64,000 bases of DNA, from contig DATJTJ010000011.1 of NCBI GenBank assembly GCA_035503515.1, positions 1 to 64,000 of the forward strand. Direction: 5' to 3'. Position numbers and translations under genes: made by a program. The notes beneath the pieces are model-generated. The model had not been told where the DNA came from. It saw nothing but the letters and a program-made list of their open reading frames with translations, and did no database searches. This DNA is from DAIDKA01 sp035503515 (GTDB lineage Bacteria; Pseudomonadota; Gammaproteobacteria; Steroidobacterales; Steroidobacteraceae). Within the stretch, counting starts at the first letter, position 1. Each line of letters starts with the position of its first letter. Positions 23,897 to 33,090 of this stretch are shown piece after piece.

Positions 23897-24754
23897 TCAG
23901 AAGCCCGCGAAGTACAATGCGCCCACCACCGCGGCGGCGACCAGGCAGTAGATGCCGAAGAGGTACCAGCGCCCGGCCTCCAGCCAGCGGCTGAGCCACT
24001 TCAATGCCAGAAGACCCGCGATGAAGGCGCAGACGGCTCCGAGCAGGGCCGGGACGGCGACGCCCACGAACTGCGCGCTGCCGCTCTGGTGCTCGGCATG
24101 CAGCACCCGCAGGACCTCGCGTCCCACCACCGCGGGCGTCAGCACCACTGCGAGCGCGAAACTGAAGTCCTCGACCCGCGCCTTGGCGACGCCTGCGAGC
24201 ATGCCGACGGAAATGGTCGAGCCGGAACGGGAGAAGCCGCGGAAGGGCAAGGAGAGGCCCTGCACCGCCCCGATGAGTCCCGCCTGACCCGTGGTGAGTT
24301 CCGATCCGCCCCGCGCGGCGCGTCGTTCGCGCAGGCCCGCCACCAGGATCAGCACGCCTGCGACCGCAAGGGCCGGCGCGACCCACTCCAGGTGGCTGAA
24401 CAGATCCTCGATCTGCGCATCGGGGACCCCGCGCAGCACCGTCTTTTCGATCAGCACCTTCAGGGCTTCGCCGATGATGCCCGTCAGGGCGGTCGCCAGG
24501 ATCACCTGTACCGCGATGCGCCTGAACTGCGCCATGCTCGCGAAATAGGTCGCGCGCCAGCGGCGCCAGAAGTAGACGATGACCGCGAACATGGTGCCGG
24601 TGTGCAGCATCACCAGCAGCAGCGTCAGGGCCGGCGCCGAGGGATCCAGCCCCATGAGCTTTTCGGCGACGACGACGTGTGCAGAGCTTGACACGGGCAA
24701 CAGCTCGGCCAGGCCCTGCACGATGGCAAGGACGATCACTTTGAGCAACGACAT
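23897..24754 (-). CDS. uppP: Undecaprenyl-diphosphate phosphatase (UppP/BacA)
   Basis: A 285-residue polytopic membrane enzyme that dephosphorylates undecaprenyl diphosphate and so recycles the lipid carrier for peptidoglycan and O-antigen synthesis. The first signature AIVQGLAELLPVSSSAH (Glu and Ser motif) and the second GFSRSGSTISVGML are both intact; length is near the usual 270. Starts with an ATG at 24754. It is upstream of the 2OG oxygenase on the same strand and downstream of the TPR protein, with gaps of 7 and 38 nt. Confidence 0.95.
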   Translation of the reverse strand: MSLLKVIVLAIVQGLAELLPVSSSAHVVVAEKLMGLDPSAPALTLLLVMLHTGTMFAVIVYFWRRWRATYFASMAQFRRIAVQVILATALTGIIGEALKVLIEKTVLRGVPDAQIEDLFSHLEWVAPALAVAGVLILVAGLRERRAARGGSELTTGQAGLIGAVQGLSLPFRGFSRSGSTISVGMLAGVAKARVEDFSFALAVVLTPAVVGREVLRVLHAEHQSGSAQFVGVAVPALLGAVCAFIAGLLALKWLSRWLEAGRWYLFGIYCLVAAAVVGALYFAGF

Positions 24755-24792
24755 ACCGATAGTCTAATCGGCCCGGGCGAAAAATTCCGGAA

Positions 24793-25635
24793 CTAAGTCC
24801 AGTCGCCGCCACCGCCGCCGTCGCCGCCACCCCAGTCACCGCCGGCATCCCCGCCGCCGCTGTCGTTGCCCCAGGAATCCCCGCCCTGCGTGCCGAAGTC
24901 GTTGCCGCCCATGTCCTGGTTCTGCGGCACCTCCGCAAGCTCGCCGGCGGAGGCCGTGGGCACGATGTTGCCGTTGCCGTCGATCACGTGGCGGACCAGT
25001 TCCTCACCGGCCGCGACGCCCGCGCCGATGGCAAGGCCGCTGGCGAGATTGCCCATGAGGCCAGAACCGCCCGGGGGCGCATACGGCGGATATCCGGGCC
25101 CGTAGCCGGGCTGCATGCCCGGATTGCCGGGTGGCAGCCCGCCCGGACCGTAGCTTTGCGGATAGGCGCGCTGCGCGCGGCTGCGGAAGAAACTCCACAG
25201 CACGAGCGCGCCCAGGACCACGACGATGATCAGTCCCCAGGGAACCGAGGAGTGGCGCACGGGCGGTGCGAATGCCGGCACGACCGTGCCGGGAACCCGC
25301 GCCCGGATGCCCGCCAGCTCGCGCTCCAGGGCGCTCAGGGACTGGCTGCTGGTGAAACCCAGAGTCGGATCCAGCTGCTTGGCCGTCGCCAGCTGCTGGC
25401 GCGCGGCCGGCAGATCCCCGATGCGCGCGTCGAGTTCGGAGGCGATGAAGTGCGCCTTGGCATTCTGCGGATGATCGCGCAGCACCTGATCGATCATCTG
25501 CTGCGCCTGGGCCAGGTGCCCCGACTGCGCGGCTTCGTAGATCTGGTGGGGCGTGGCTTCGGCCTCGGCCAATGCGAGGCCGGCGCCGCCGAGCGCCAGG
25601 GACGCGAGCAGTGATACGCAAACACGCTTGAACAT
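24793..25635 (-). CDS. Exported TPR protein with glycine/aspartate-rich tail
   Basis: A 280-residue protein. It has a signal peptide (1-24, ending ALAEAEA), a TPR-like helical region (about 28-90; HLAQAQQMIDQVLRDHPQNAKAHFIASELDARIGD), a Pro-rich linker, one membrane helix (about 128-150; WGLIIVVVLGALVLWSFF), a Pro/Gly/Tyr-rich stretch (about 160-195) and a C-terminal Gly/Asp/Trp-rich tail ending in DWGGGDGGGGGDW. Similar TPR-plus-low-complexity proteins are found across beta/gammaproteobacteria with no known role. The ribosome site is good (GGAGAGG). The repetitive tail may be phase-variable or a metal/hydration motif; neither is shown. Confidence 0.75.
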   Translation of the reverse strand: MFKRVCVSLLASLALGGAGLALAEAEATPHQIYEAAQSGHLAQAQQMIDQVLRDHPQNAKAHFIASELDARIGDLPAARQQLATAKQLDPTLGFTSSQSLSALERELAGIRARVPGTVVPAFAPPVRHSSVPWGLIIVVVLGALVLWSFFRSRAQRAYPQSYGPGGLPPGNPGMQPGYGPGYPPYAPPGGSGLMGNLASGLAIGAGVAAGEELVRHVIDGNGNIVPTASAGELAEVPQNQDMGGNDFGTQGGDSWGNDSGGGDAGGDWGGGDGGGGGDWT

Positions 25636-25803
25636 TTTTTCCTCTCCGCGGCCCGCGCCGTTGCGCAGGCCTGCTACGTCGGTATGGGGAGCCGCCGCGG
25701 GATCTCAAGAGCGGCGTCCGGCGTGGCCCTCGGGACTTTGGGCCGACCGCCCGCCGCAAGGTTCCGTTACGATGACGAAGAGTTTAGCAATATCTTCCAA
25801 GAT

Positions 25804-25827
25804 CCTGATTAACAAGAGTTAATCAGG
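25804..25827. terminator. Perfect 10-bp inverted repeat at the 3' end of the RND pump gene
   Basis: CCTGATTAAC (25804-25813) and GTTAATCAGG (25818-25827) are exact mirror images with a 4-nt loop AAGA. The repeat includes the stop codon (25823-25825) of the efflux pump gene on the minus strand. It is AT-rich, and no uridine run follows on either strand, so it is an unusual terminator if it is one; a protein-binding operator or an mRNA 3'-end-protecting hairpin fits equally well. Confidence 0.45.
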
Positions 25828-28800
25828 TTGGAGATGGGGCCTGGCGCTCATGGCCATGATCCGCCCCCAGCAGAATATACATCGCCGGCACCACCAGCAG
25901 CGTGAACAGGGTGCCGATGGACAGTCCCGTGAACAGCACGATGCCCATCGAGCGCCGTCCGGCGGCGCCGGCACCGGAGGCGATGACCAGCGGCACCACG
26001 CCCAGCACCATGGCGGCGGTGGTCATGAGGATGGGCCGCAACCGCACCGCGGCCGCCTCGACGATGGCATCCATTTTCGCAAGTCCCCCACGCTGCAGCT
26101 CGTTGGCGAACTGCACGATCAGGATGCCGTGCTTGCTGATCAGGCCCAGCAGCGTCACCAGGCCCACCTGCGTGTAGATGTTCAGCGTCGAGGCGCCGGC
26201 GTTGATGAACAGCATGGCACCGAACAGCGCCATCGGCACCGACACCAGGATCACGGTCGGATCGCGGAAGCTCTCGAACTGGGCGGCCAGCGCCAGGTAC
26301 ACGATGATCAGCGCGAAGAACAGCGTGACCATGAAGCTGCCGGAGCCGAGCATGAACTGGCGCGACTGGCCGGAATAGTCGGCCGTGTAGCCTTCGGGGG
26401 CGATCTCCCGCAGCGTGTCGCGCAGGTACTTCAGCGCCGCGCCCTGCGAAACCCCGGCGGTGGCCGAAATCGTCGCGGCATTGAGCTGCTGGAAGTGGTT
26501 GATGGACTCCGGAACGGTGCTGGTCTCGATGTGCGCGACGGTCGCCGCCTTGATCAGCGAGCCATCGCCGGCGTGCACGTAGTAATCGAGTACCTGCGAG
26601 GGGTTGAGGCGGTCCTTCTGCAGCACCTGCGGGATCACCTTGTAGGAGCGGCCCGATATCGAAAAGTAGTTGACGTAGCCGCCGCCGAGCGCAGCGCCGA
26701 GGCTCGCCCCCACGTCCTGCTGGGTGAGGCCCATGTTGCCCACCAGTTCCCGATCCAGGCCCAATGTCGCCTGCGGCTTGTCGATCTTCAGATCCGAGTC
26801 GATGAAGAAGAACATGCCGCTCGCCCGGGCGCGCGACAGCAGGTTCTGCGTCACCTCGTACAGGTTCTGCAGCGGCTCGGTGGTCGTGATCACGAACTGG
26901 ATGGGCAGGCTCTGCGAACCGGGCAGCGCCGGCAGCTGGAAGGCGGCGACCTGCGCGCCGGCGATCCTGCTCCAGCGCTGCTGCAGGACGTTCTGCAGCT
27001 CGTTGGCGGTGCGCGAGCGGTCTCCCCAGGGCTTGAACAGCACGCCGCCGAAGCCGGTGTTCACCGTCCCCTGCCCCATGTTCTGGAACACGCCCAGGTA
27101 TTCGGGGAGGGTGGCCGCGGCCTCGTACATCTGCTTGCCGTACAGCTCCATCTGCTGGAACGTGGCATCGGGGGCGCCCTTGATCTGCGCCACGACCACG
27201 CCCTGGTCCTCGGTCGGTGCCAGCTCCGAATCCGCCGTCGCGAACAGGTAGATCGTCAGGCACAGCACGCAGGCGCCGAGCACCACCAGCACCTGCCAGG
27301 TTGCGAGCCACTCGGCGAGCAGCCGGCGGTAGAACCCGCGGACCCGCTCGAAGTTGCGGTCCAGCTGCCGGGCGAACCGGCCCTCCTCGCGGTTGGCGCT
27401 GAAGAGCTTCGAGCACAGCATGGGCGAGAGGGTGAGCGCGATCAGGGCCGAAACGCTCACCGCCGCGGCGAGCGAGAACGCGAACTGCGTGAACAGCGCG
27501 CCGGTGAGGCCGCCCTGGAAGCCGATGGGCAGATAGGCGGCGATCAGCACCGCGGTCATGGCGAGGATCGGGCCACCCAGTTCGCGCGCGGCGAGCAGCG
27601 CCGAATCCAGCGGCGACTCGCCCTTCTTCAGGTGCCGGTCGAAGTTCTCCACCACGATGATGGCGTCATCGACCACGAGGCCGATGGCCAGCACCAGCGC
27701 CAGCAGGGTCAGCAGGTTGATCGAATACCCCAGCGCGAGCATCACGAAGAAGGTGCCGATCAGCGACAGCGGCATCGCGACCATGGGTACGGCCGTGGCC
27801 CGCACCGTGCCCAGGAACAGGAAGATCACCACGGTGACGATCAGCAGCGCCTCGACCAGGGTCTTGATCACTTCGCGGATGGAACTGCGGACGAACACCG
27901 TCGTGTCGTAGACGACTTCGGCCCGCATCCCGCCGGGCATCTGCTGCTGGATCGCCGGCAGGGCCGCGCGCACCGCCTCGGTCACCTGCATGACGTTCGC
28001 CTTCGGCGCCGGCTGGATGGCGATGAACACCGAGTGCGAGCCGTTCCAGGTCACTCCCGAGTCGTAGTCCTCCGAGCCCAGTTCCACCGTCGCCACGTCG
28101 GACAGTCGCACCACCGTATTGTTCTGCTGGCGCACGATCAGCTGCCGGAATCCGTCCAGGGTGTGCAGGTCCGTGTCGGCCGTGAGGTCCACGGAAACCA
28201 TCTGGCCCTTGGTGCTGCCCACCGCCGTCAGATAGTTGTTGGCGCCCAGCGCCGTGTATACATCGCTCGCCGTCACGTTGCGCGCGGCCATGCGGTCGGG
28301 ATCGAGCCAGGCGCGCAGCGCATACACCCGGGCGCCCTGCACTTCCGCCGACTGCACGCCGGGGATGGCATCGAGCTTGGGCTGCACCACCCGGATCAGG
28401 TAGTCGGTCACGCCATTGGGCGGCAGCGTGTCGGTGAAGAAGCCGATGTACATCGCGGCGGTGGTGTCGCCGACATCGATGCTGACGACCGGCTGCTGGG
28501 CCTGGGGCGGCAGCTGGTTGCGCACCGAATTGACCTTGGCGCTGATTTCGGTGAGCGCCCGGTTGGAATCGTAGTTCAGGCGCAGCGTCGCGGTGATGGT
28601 CGAGGAACCCGTGGTGCTGGAGGAGGCCAGGTACTCGATGCCCTGCGCCTGCGCGATCGCGGCTTCGAGCGGCTGGGTGATGAAGCCCGCGACGGTGGCC
28701 GCATCCGCACCATAGTAGGTGGTGCTGATGATGATGTTCGCCGACTCGGTCTGCGGGTACTGCGTGATCGACAGGCTGAAGATGGCGCGGACGCCGAGCA

Positions 28801-28867
28801 CCAGGATGAAGAGGCTGATGACGACCGAGAGCACCGGCCGCCGGATGAACAGGTCCGTGAGCTTCAT
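25823..28867 (-). CDS. RND multidrug efflux pump (HAE1 family, AcrB-like)
   Basis: A 1014-residue inner-membrane proton-driven drug exporter. It begins MKLTDLFIRRPVLSVV and has the first TM helix then a large periplasmic loop, GLVVDDAIIVVENFDRH with the helix 4 aspartates that carry protons (GLVVDDAI), and the repeated second half with LGLISKHGILIVQFANE and the closing GAGAAGRRSMGIVLFTGL. Length is close to the usual 1030. It lies 9 nt after the adaptor gene on the same strand, last of a three-gene operon (outer-membrane factor, adaptor, pump). Substrates cannot be told. Closest in type to MexF/MuxB-like pumps, from memory. Confidence 0.95.
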   Translation of the reverse strand: MKLTDLFIRRPVLSVVISLFILVLGVRAIFSLSITQYPQTESANIIISTTYYGADAATVAGFITQPLEAAIAQAQGIEYLASSSTTGSSTITATLRLNYDSNRALTEISAKVNSVRNQLPPQAQQPVVSIDVGDTTAAMYIGFFTDTLPPNGVTDYLIRVVQPKLDAIPGVQSAEVQGARVYALRAWLDPDRMAARNVTASDVYTALGANNYLTAVGSTKGQMVSVDLTADTDLHTLDGFRQLIVRQQNNTVVRLSDVATVELGSEDYDSGVTWNGSHSVFIAIQPAPKANVMQVTEAVRAALPAIQQQMPGGMRAEVVYDTTVFVRSSIREVIKTLVEALLIVTVVIFLFLGTVRATAVPMVAMPLSLIGTFFVMLALGYSINLLTLLALVLAIGLVVDDAIIVVENFDRHLKKGESPLDSALLAARELGGPILAMTAVLIAAYLPIGFQGGLTGALFTQFAFSLAAAVSVSALIALTLSPMLCSKLFSANREEGRFARQLDRNFERVRGFYRRLLAEWLATWQVLVVLGACVLCLTIYLFATADSELAPTEDQGVVVAQIKGAPDATFQQMELYGKQMYEAAATLPEYLGVFQNMGQGTVNTGFGGVLFKPWGDRSRTANELQNVLQQRWSRIAGAQVAAFQLPALPGSQSLPIQFVITTTEPLQNLYEVTQNLLSRARASGMFFFIDSDLKIDKPQATLGLDRELVGNMGLTQQDVGASLGAALGGGYVNYFSISGRSYKVIPQVLQKDRLNPSQVLDYYVHAGDGSLIKAATVAHIETSTVPESINHFQQLNAATISATAGVSQGAALKYLRDTLREIAPEGYTADYSGQSRQFMLGSGSFMVTLFFALIIVYLALAAQFESFRDPTVILVSVPMALFGAMLFINAGASTLNIYTQVGLVTLLGLISKHGILIVQFANELQRGGLAKMDAIVEAAAVRLRPILMTTAAMVLGVVPLVIASGAGAAGRRSMGIVLFTGLSIGTLFTLLVVPAMYILLGADHGHERQAPSPT

Positions 28868-28876
28868 CCGGGCGCC

Positions 28877-30049
28877 CTAGTGTTCCTGCGGCGTGGGGTT
28901 GGCGTCATCGCTGGGACGTACCGAGTTGTCGATCGCGATCGGCGTGCCGTTCTTGATCTTCAGCTGCCCCGCCGTCACCACGACGTCGCCTTCCTTGACC
29001 CCCGCCAGAGCCTGGACCTGATCCCCCCGGGTCTCCCCCAGGGTGACGAAGTTCTGCTTGACCGTCTGCCCGCCCTTGCCGTCCGGTATCACCAGGAACA
29101 CGGTCGCGCCATAGGGGTTGTAGGTCACGGCGGACTGCGGCAGCGTCAGCGCGCGCACGAGCTTGCCGGCATCCACCGTGAGATGACCGAACATGCCCGG
29201 GAACAGCTGCCGCGCGTGGTTGTCGACCGCGGCTTCCACCTGGACATTGCGGGTCGCCGTGTCGATGAGCGGATTCACGGCCGTGACATGCCCTGCGAAG
29301 GTGACCCCGGGCCAGGTATCGGCGGTGAGCTTCACGACCTGCCCGACCGACAGGCGCGACAGTGCCTGCTGCGGCAGACGGAAGTCCACCAGGATGGGAT
29401 CCAGCTGCTGCAGCGTCACCACCTTGTCCCCGGGATTCAGGTACTGCCCCGGGTTGAGCGTGGTGATGCCGAGCGCCCCGGCAAAGGGCGCGCGCAGCGT
29501 CTTCTTCGCCACCAGCGCCGCCTGCGCGGCCACCTGGGCACGCTTGTTCTTGAGGTCCGCGGCATCGCTGTCGAGCTGCGCCTGGGAGATGGCCTGCGCA
29601 TCGAACTGCACCTGGTCGCGCTTGAGGACCACCGCGGCGAGGTCCGCGGCGGCCGCGAGGGCCTGCTGCTGGGCGATGTCCGAATCGGCGTTCAGCTGCA
29701 CCAGCAGCGCGCCACCCTCGATGTCCTGCCCGGACTTGAAATCGACGGTGCGCACCAGGCCCGCGACTTCGGTGGTGACATCCACGCCGCGCACCGCGCG
29801 CAGCGTGCCCACCGCATCGATCTGCGGCTGCCAGTCGTCGTACCGGACCGTGGCCGTGGCGATGGTCTGCTTCGGCGAGGCATTCTGCGCCAGCACCTGC
29901 GCGATCATGTGGGCCTTGAAGACATTGAAGCCGACGATGCCGCCCGCCAGGATCAGCACCGTCACGACCACGATGATCAGGCGGCGGGTGAACAGCCGAC
30001 GCAGCGTCGCCGCATCGTGCCGGGGAATCGGATGCTGTGAGGTCTCCAC
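28877..30049 (-). CDS. Periplasmic adaptor (membrane-fusion protein) of RND efflux
   Basis: A 390-residue protein with one N-terminal membrane helix (about 25-45) that anchors it, then the lipoyl, alpha-hairpin and beta-barrel domains of RND adaptors: GTLRAVRGVDVTTEVAGLV, RAPFAGALGITTLNPGQYL and GQVVKLTADTWPG. The start is a GTG (30047-30049) with GGGAG 7 nt upstream; the GTG overlaps the stop of the outer-membrane gene by 1 nt (TAGTG), showing translational coupling. The long frame upstream lies inside the outer-membrane gene. It links the pump to the outer-membrane channel. Confidence 0.93.
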   Translation of the reverse strand: METSQHPIPRHDAATLRRLFTRRLIIVVVTVLILAGGIVGFNVFKAHMIAQVLAQNASPKQTIATATVRYDDWQPQIDAVGTLRAVRGVDVTTEVAGLVRTVDFKSGQDIEGGALLVQLNADSDIAQQQALAAAADLAAVVLKRDQVQFDAQAISQAQLDSDAADLKNKRAQVAAQAALVAKKTLRAPFAGALGITTLNPGQYLNPGDKVVTLQQLDPILVDFRLPQQALSRLSVGQVVKLTADTWPGVTFAGHVTAVNPLIDTATRNVQVEAAVDNHARQLFPGMFGHLTVDAGKLVRALTLPQSAVTYNPYGATVFLVIPDGKGGQTVKQNFVTLGETRGDQVQALAGVKEGDVVVTAGQLKIKNGTPIAIDNSVRPSDDANPTPQEH

Positions 30050-31542
30050 TACGGGCTCCCGTCCTGTGTGCGGTTCCACCAGCCGCCGCCGAGGGACTGC
30101 AGCAGCGCCGCCGTGTCGCTCAGGCGCGCCATCTGGCCCTGGATGCGCGTCAGGCGCGCCTGCGCGAACTGACGCTGGGCGATGAGCAGGTTGACGTACG
30201 AGGTGCCGCCGGCCTGGAACTGGCGGCGGGTGATCGCCAGCGAATCGCGCGCGGCCGTCTCGGCCTGCACGTCCGCCTGCAGCGCCCGGGCGTCGGCCTC
30301 GAGTGCCCGCAGGGTATCGGCGACGTCCTGCAGTGCCGAGAGCACCGTGCCGCGGTACTGGGCCGTCGCCTGATCGAGCTCGGCGAAGGCCTGGCGCCGC
30401 TTGGCGCGCAGCTCGCCGCCATGAAACAGCGGCTGCAGCAGCGTGCCGCCGATGTTCCACGCGGCCGTGCCGGGGCCGAACAGGTCGGTGATGACCGTCG
30501 TTTCCGAGGCCACGGATCCGGAAAGCGTCAGCTGCGGATACATGTTGGCGGTCGCAACCCCCGCCTGGGCGCTCGCCTGGTGCAGCTGCGACTCCGCGGC
30601 GCGCACGTCGGGGCGCTGGCGCACCAGCTTGGCGGGCAGCGACAGCGGCAGCTGCGTGGGCAGCGTGAAGGCGGACAAGGTGAGTCCGGCGGTGCGCGCG
30701 TGGTCGGGCGTCTGGCCGCTCAGGACGGCCAGCCGGTGTCCGGCCTGGGCCAGCGACTTCTGCAGGCCCGGGAGCGTCGCCTCCAGTTGCGAGACCTGCG
30801 CCTGCTGGGTGAGCACGTCGGCCTGGGCCGCGGCGCCGGCATCGCGCTGACGGGTCACGATCCGCAGCTGGTCACGTTCGGTGGCCAGGATGTCATCGGT
30901 GGCGGCGATCTGGTCGTTGAGCGAGGCGGCCGTGATCGCGGTCGTCACGATGTTGCCGGCCAGGGACAGCTGCGCCCCTTCGAGTTCCCAGTGCTCGTAC
31001 TCCGCCTGGGCGGCGGCCGCCTCGAGCGCACGACGAGTGGCGCCGAACACATCGAAGGTGTAGCTGACATTCACGCCGGCATCGAACAGCGTGAAGGTAC
31101 TGGTGCCGAGTTCCGGCAGCCCATAGGCCGCACCGGGCGCGGCTTCGCGCTGCGCCTGGAACTGCGCGTCGGCCTTGGGGAAGAGCGCCCCGCGCTGTGC
31201 CACGTAGCCCTCCTGCGCCGCCCGCAGCGCGGCCGCAGCCGCCTCGATGGTGGGACTGTCATGCAGCGCCGTGCGCATCAGTGCGTCCAGCGGCTCGCTG
31301 TGGAACAGCGCCCACCACTGCGCCGGAATGTCCTGCCCGGCGCTGAAGGTCTGGGCCTGCCCCAGCGCATCGCCGCCGCGGCCCGCGGTAGGGCCCAGCG
31401 CTTGCGCCAGGTAATGATCCGCCGGCGGCGGTGCCGGCGTGTGGAAGTCAGGGCCCACGGCACAGCCGCACACCGCGAGCGCTGTGAGAGACGGGAAAAA
31501 AACGCCCCGCGCTGGCGCGGGCAGCCAATGGCGCTGATACAT
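30049..31542 (-). CDS. Outer-membrane efflux factor (NodT-type, TolC family)
   Basis: A 497-residue outer-membrane channel of the NodT class. The N-terminus has a signal region ending in ...LTALAVCGCAVGPDF, the usual CAVGPDF start of mature NodT lipoproteins, although the lipobox is atypical (a Cys at -2). Two OEP repeats follow, each with a helical hairpin (LSLAGNIVTTAI; DVLTQQAQVSQLEATLP) and ending ARLTRIQGQMARLSDTAALLQSLGGGW. ATG 31542 is chosen because it begins the signal region; an upstream in-frame start at 31641 would add 33 unlikely residues. It is first of the three-gene RND operon. Confidence 0.92.
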   Translation of the reverse strand: MYQRHWLPAPARGVFFPSLTALAVCGCAVGPDFHTPAPPPADHYLAQALGPTAGRGGDALGQAQTFSAGQDIPAQWWALFHSEPLDALMRTALHDSPTIEAAAAALRAAQEGYVAQRGALFPKADAQFQAQREAAPGAAYGLPELGTSTFTLFDAGVNVSYTFDVFGATRRALEAAAAQAEYEHWELEGAQLSLAGNIVTTAITAASLNDQIAATDDILATERDQLRIVTRQRDAGAAAQADVLTQQAQVSQLEATLPGLQKSLAQAGHRLAVLSGQTPDHARTAGLTLSAFTLPTQLPLSLPAKLVRQRPDVRAAESQLHQASAQAGVATANMYPQLTLSGSVASETTVITDLFGPGTAAWNIGGTLLQPLFHGGELRAKRRQAFAELDQATAQYRGTVLSALQDVADTLRALEADARALQADVQAETAARDSLAITRRQFQAGGTSYVNLLIAQRQFAQARLTRIQGQMARLSDTAALLQSLGGGWWNRTQDGSP

Positions 31543-31771
31543 GAACGGATCGAAACCTTGGAGGGCCGGGGGCCGCTTTATGGGCTGACATATTACCGGG
31601 GAACCGACGCGAACGGGCGACAAAAAGTTCCGTCCGCCCACGGCGCGGCCGCGGGCCTCGCGTTAAGTCCGTGACCCGGTTCGAGAGCTGAGCGGGCCGC
31701 CGTTTTCAACCCCGAATAGTGTGAGGTCGTGCCAACGCATCACGCGCCGCGTACGCTCAAATGCACGCCTC

Positions 31772-33019
31772 ATGGACAGGCGCGCGAATTTCAGACCGGC
31801 GATCCGCAATGTGCTGTTCGTCGATGACGAACCCCAGGTACTGGAGAACCTGCGCCGCCGCCTGCAGCCGCTCGTCGGCAAGTGGCACATGACCTTCGTC
31901 GACAGTGGCGCAGATGCACTGTCGCATTTCGAAGCCACTCCGCACGATGTGATCGTCAGCGACATCAGCATGCCGGGGATGGATGGCGCGCAGCTGCTGC
32001 ACGCCATCAGCGAGCGCTGGCCCGCGACCATCCGCATCGCGCTTTCGGGCGTGTCGGAGATGGAGCAGAAACTCAAGCTGCTGCCGCTGGCGCACCAGTA
32101 CCTGAGCAAGCCGTGCCGGCCCGAGCAGCTCGAGGATGCCGTGATGCGCAGCCTGCAGCTGCGCGAGGAACTCACCCAGCCCGGCGTGCAGGCCATCGTC
32201 GGGCGGCTGCGCCAGTTGCCGGCGCGGCCGCAGGTGTTCGCGCAACTGCAGGTGGCGATGGCGCGACCCGACTCGACGGCACGCGATGTCGCCGGGATCG
32301 TCAGCGCCGATACGGCACTGACGGTGAAGGTCCTGCAGCTCGCCAACTCCGCGTTCTTCCGTCGCGCTCGGCGCATCAGCAACGTCGAACAGGCCGTGCA
32401 GTACCTGGGGTTCCAGACGGTGCGCAACCTCGTCATGTGCGCCGAAGTGTTCTCGCGCTGGCCCGGCCGCATGCGTCACGCGGCGGTGGATCTCGAGGAC
32501 CTGCAGATGCACGCCCAGCGCACCGCCGCGGTCGCCCAGGCTCTGACCGCCGGCACGCGCTGCGCCGACGACACGGTGCTCGCGGCGCTGCTGCACGACC
32601 TCGGCTACTGGGTACTGATCCAGGAGTGTCCGCGCGAACTCGAGCAGGCCATCGAACTGGCGCTGGCGGCGGGGACCTCGTTGCCGCAGGCCGAGTACGA
32701 AATCCTCGGCGCCTCGCATGCGGAAATCGGCGCCTACCTGCTGGCGCTGTGGGGACTGCCGTACGCGGTGGTCGAGGCCGTCGCCCATCACCATCGCCCG
32801 CAGCGCATCCGGTCCGCGGGCCTGGATGCCCTCTCGGCGCTCGCCGTGGCCATTGCACTGGCCGGCGGGGATGATACGGACGGCTGTGCACGCAACCTCC
32901 TGCCGAGCCCGGTGGTGGATGCGCGGTACCTGGCGGACCTGGATGCGACCCTCACCTGGCCGGAGGCCGAAAAGCGGGCCCGCAGCTGCCTTGCGCGCAT
33001 TGCACAAGAGTCCAACTGA
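31772..33019 (+). CDS. Response regulator with HDOD output domain
   Basis: A 415-residue protein. Residues about 12-130 are a receiver domain (VLFVDDEPQ, phosphorylation Asp in VIVSDISMPGMDG, and KP in LSKPCRPEQL). Residues about 140-400 are an HDOD domain (LPARPQVFAQLQVA, AGIVSADTALTVKVLQLANSAFF, AALLHDLGYWVLIQ, EILGASHAEIGAYLLALWGLP, AVAHHHRPQ). HDOD proteins regulate stress and signalling, often downstream of c-di-GMP or two-component input, and have no proven catalytic activity. ATG 31772 is preferred; the upstream frame to 31721 lies in the promoter region of the divergent RND operon. No partner kinase is adjacent on the same strand before the OmpR-type pair. Confidence 0.9.
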   Translation: MDRRANFRPAIRNVLFVDDEPQVLENLRRRLQPLVGKWHMTFVDSGADALSHFEATPHDVIVSDISMPGMDGAQLLHAISERWPATIRIALSGVSEMEQKLKLLPLAHQYLSKPCRPEQLEDAVMRSLQLREELTQPGVQAIVGRLRQLPARPQVFAQLQVAMARPDSTARDVAGIVSADTALTVKVLQLANSAFFRRARRISNVEQAVQYLGFQTVRNLVMCAEVFSRWPGRMRHAAVDLEDLQMHAQRTAAVAQALTAGTRCADDTVLAALLHDLGYWVLIQECPRELEQAIELALAAGTSLPQAEYEILGASHAEIGAYLLALWGLPYAVVEAVAHHHRPQRIRSAGLDALSALAVAIALAGGDDTDGCARNLLPSPVVDARYLADLDATLTWPEAEKRARSCLARIAQESN

Positions 33020-33090
33020 CCGGACCTTTCGCCAAGCCTTCACGACCGACGGGACGCGCCAGCGGCCGAAAATTTGCGCATAATCGGCGG

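Noticed and set aside
25850..30040. A 1396-codon open frame on the plus strand opposite the RND pump and adaptor genes
   Set aside because: It is the reverse shadow of two clear genes. In so GC-rich a sequence, with G/C at third positions, stops are rare on the opposite strand; its His/Arg/Gln/Gly-rich composition has no domain logic.
33079..33084. CATAAT as a -10 promoter element for the OmpR-type regulator
   Set aside because: It lies only 6 nt before the ATG, too close for a normal leader, and no -35 element is visible at the right distance.
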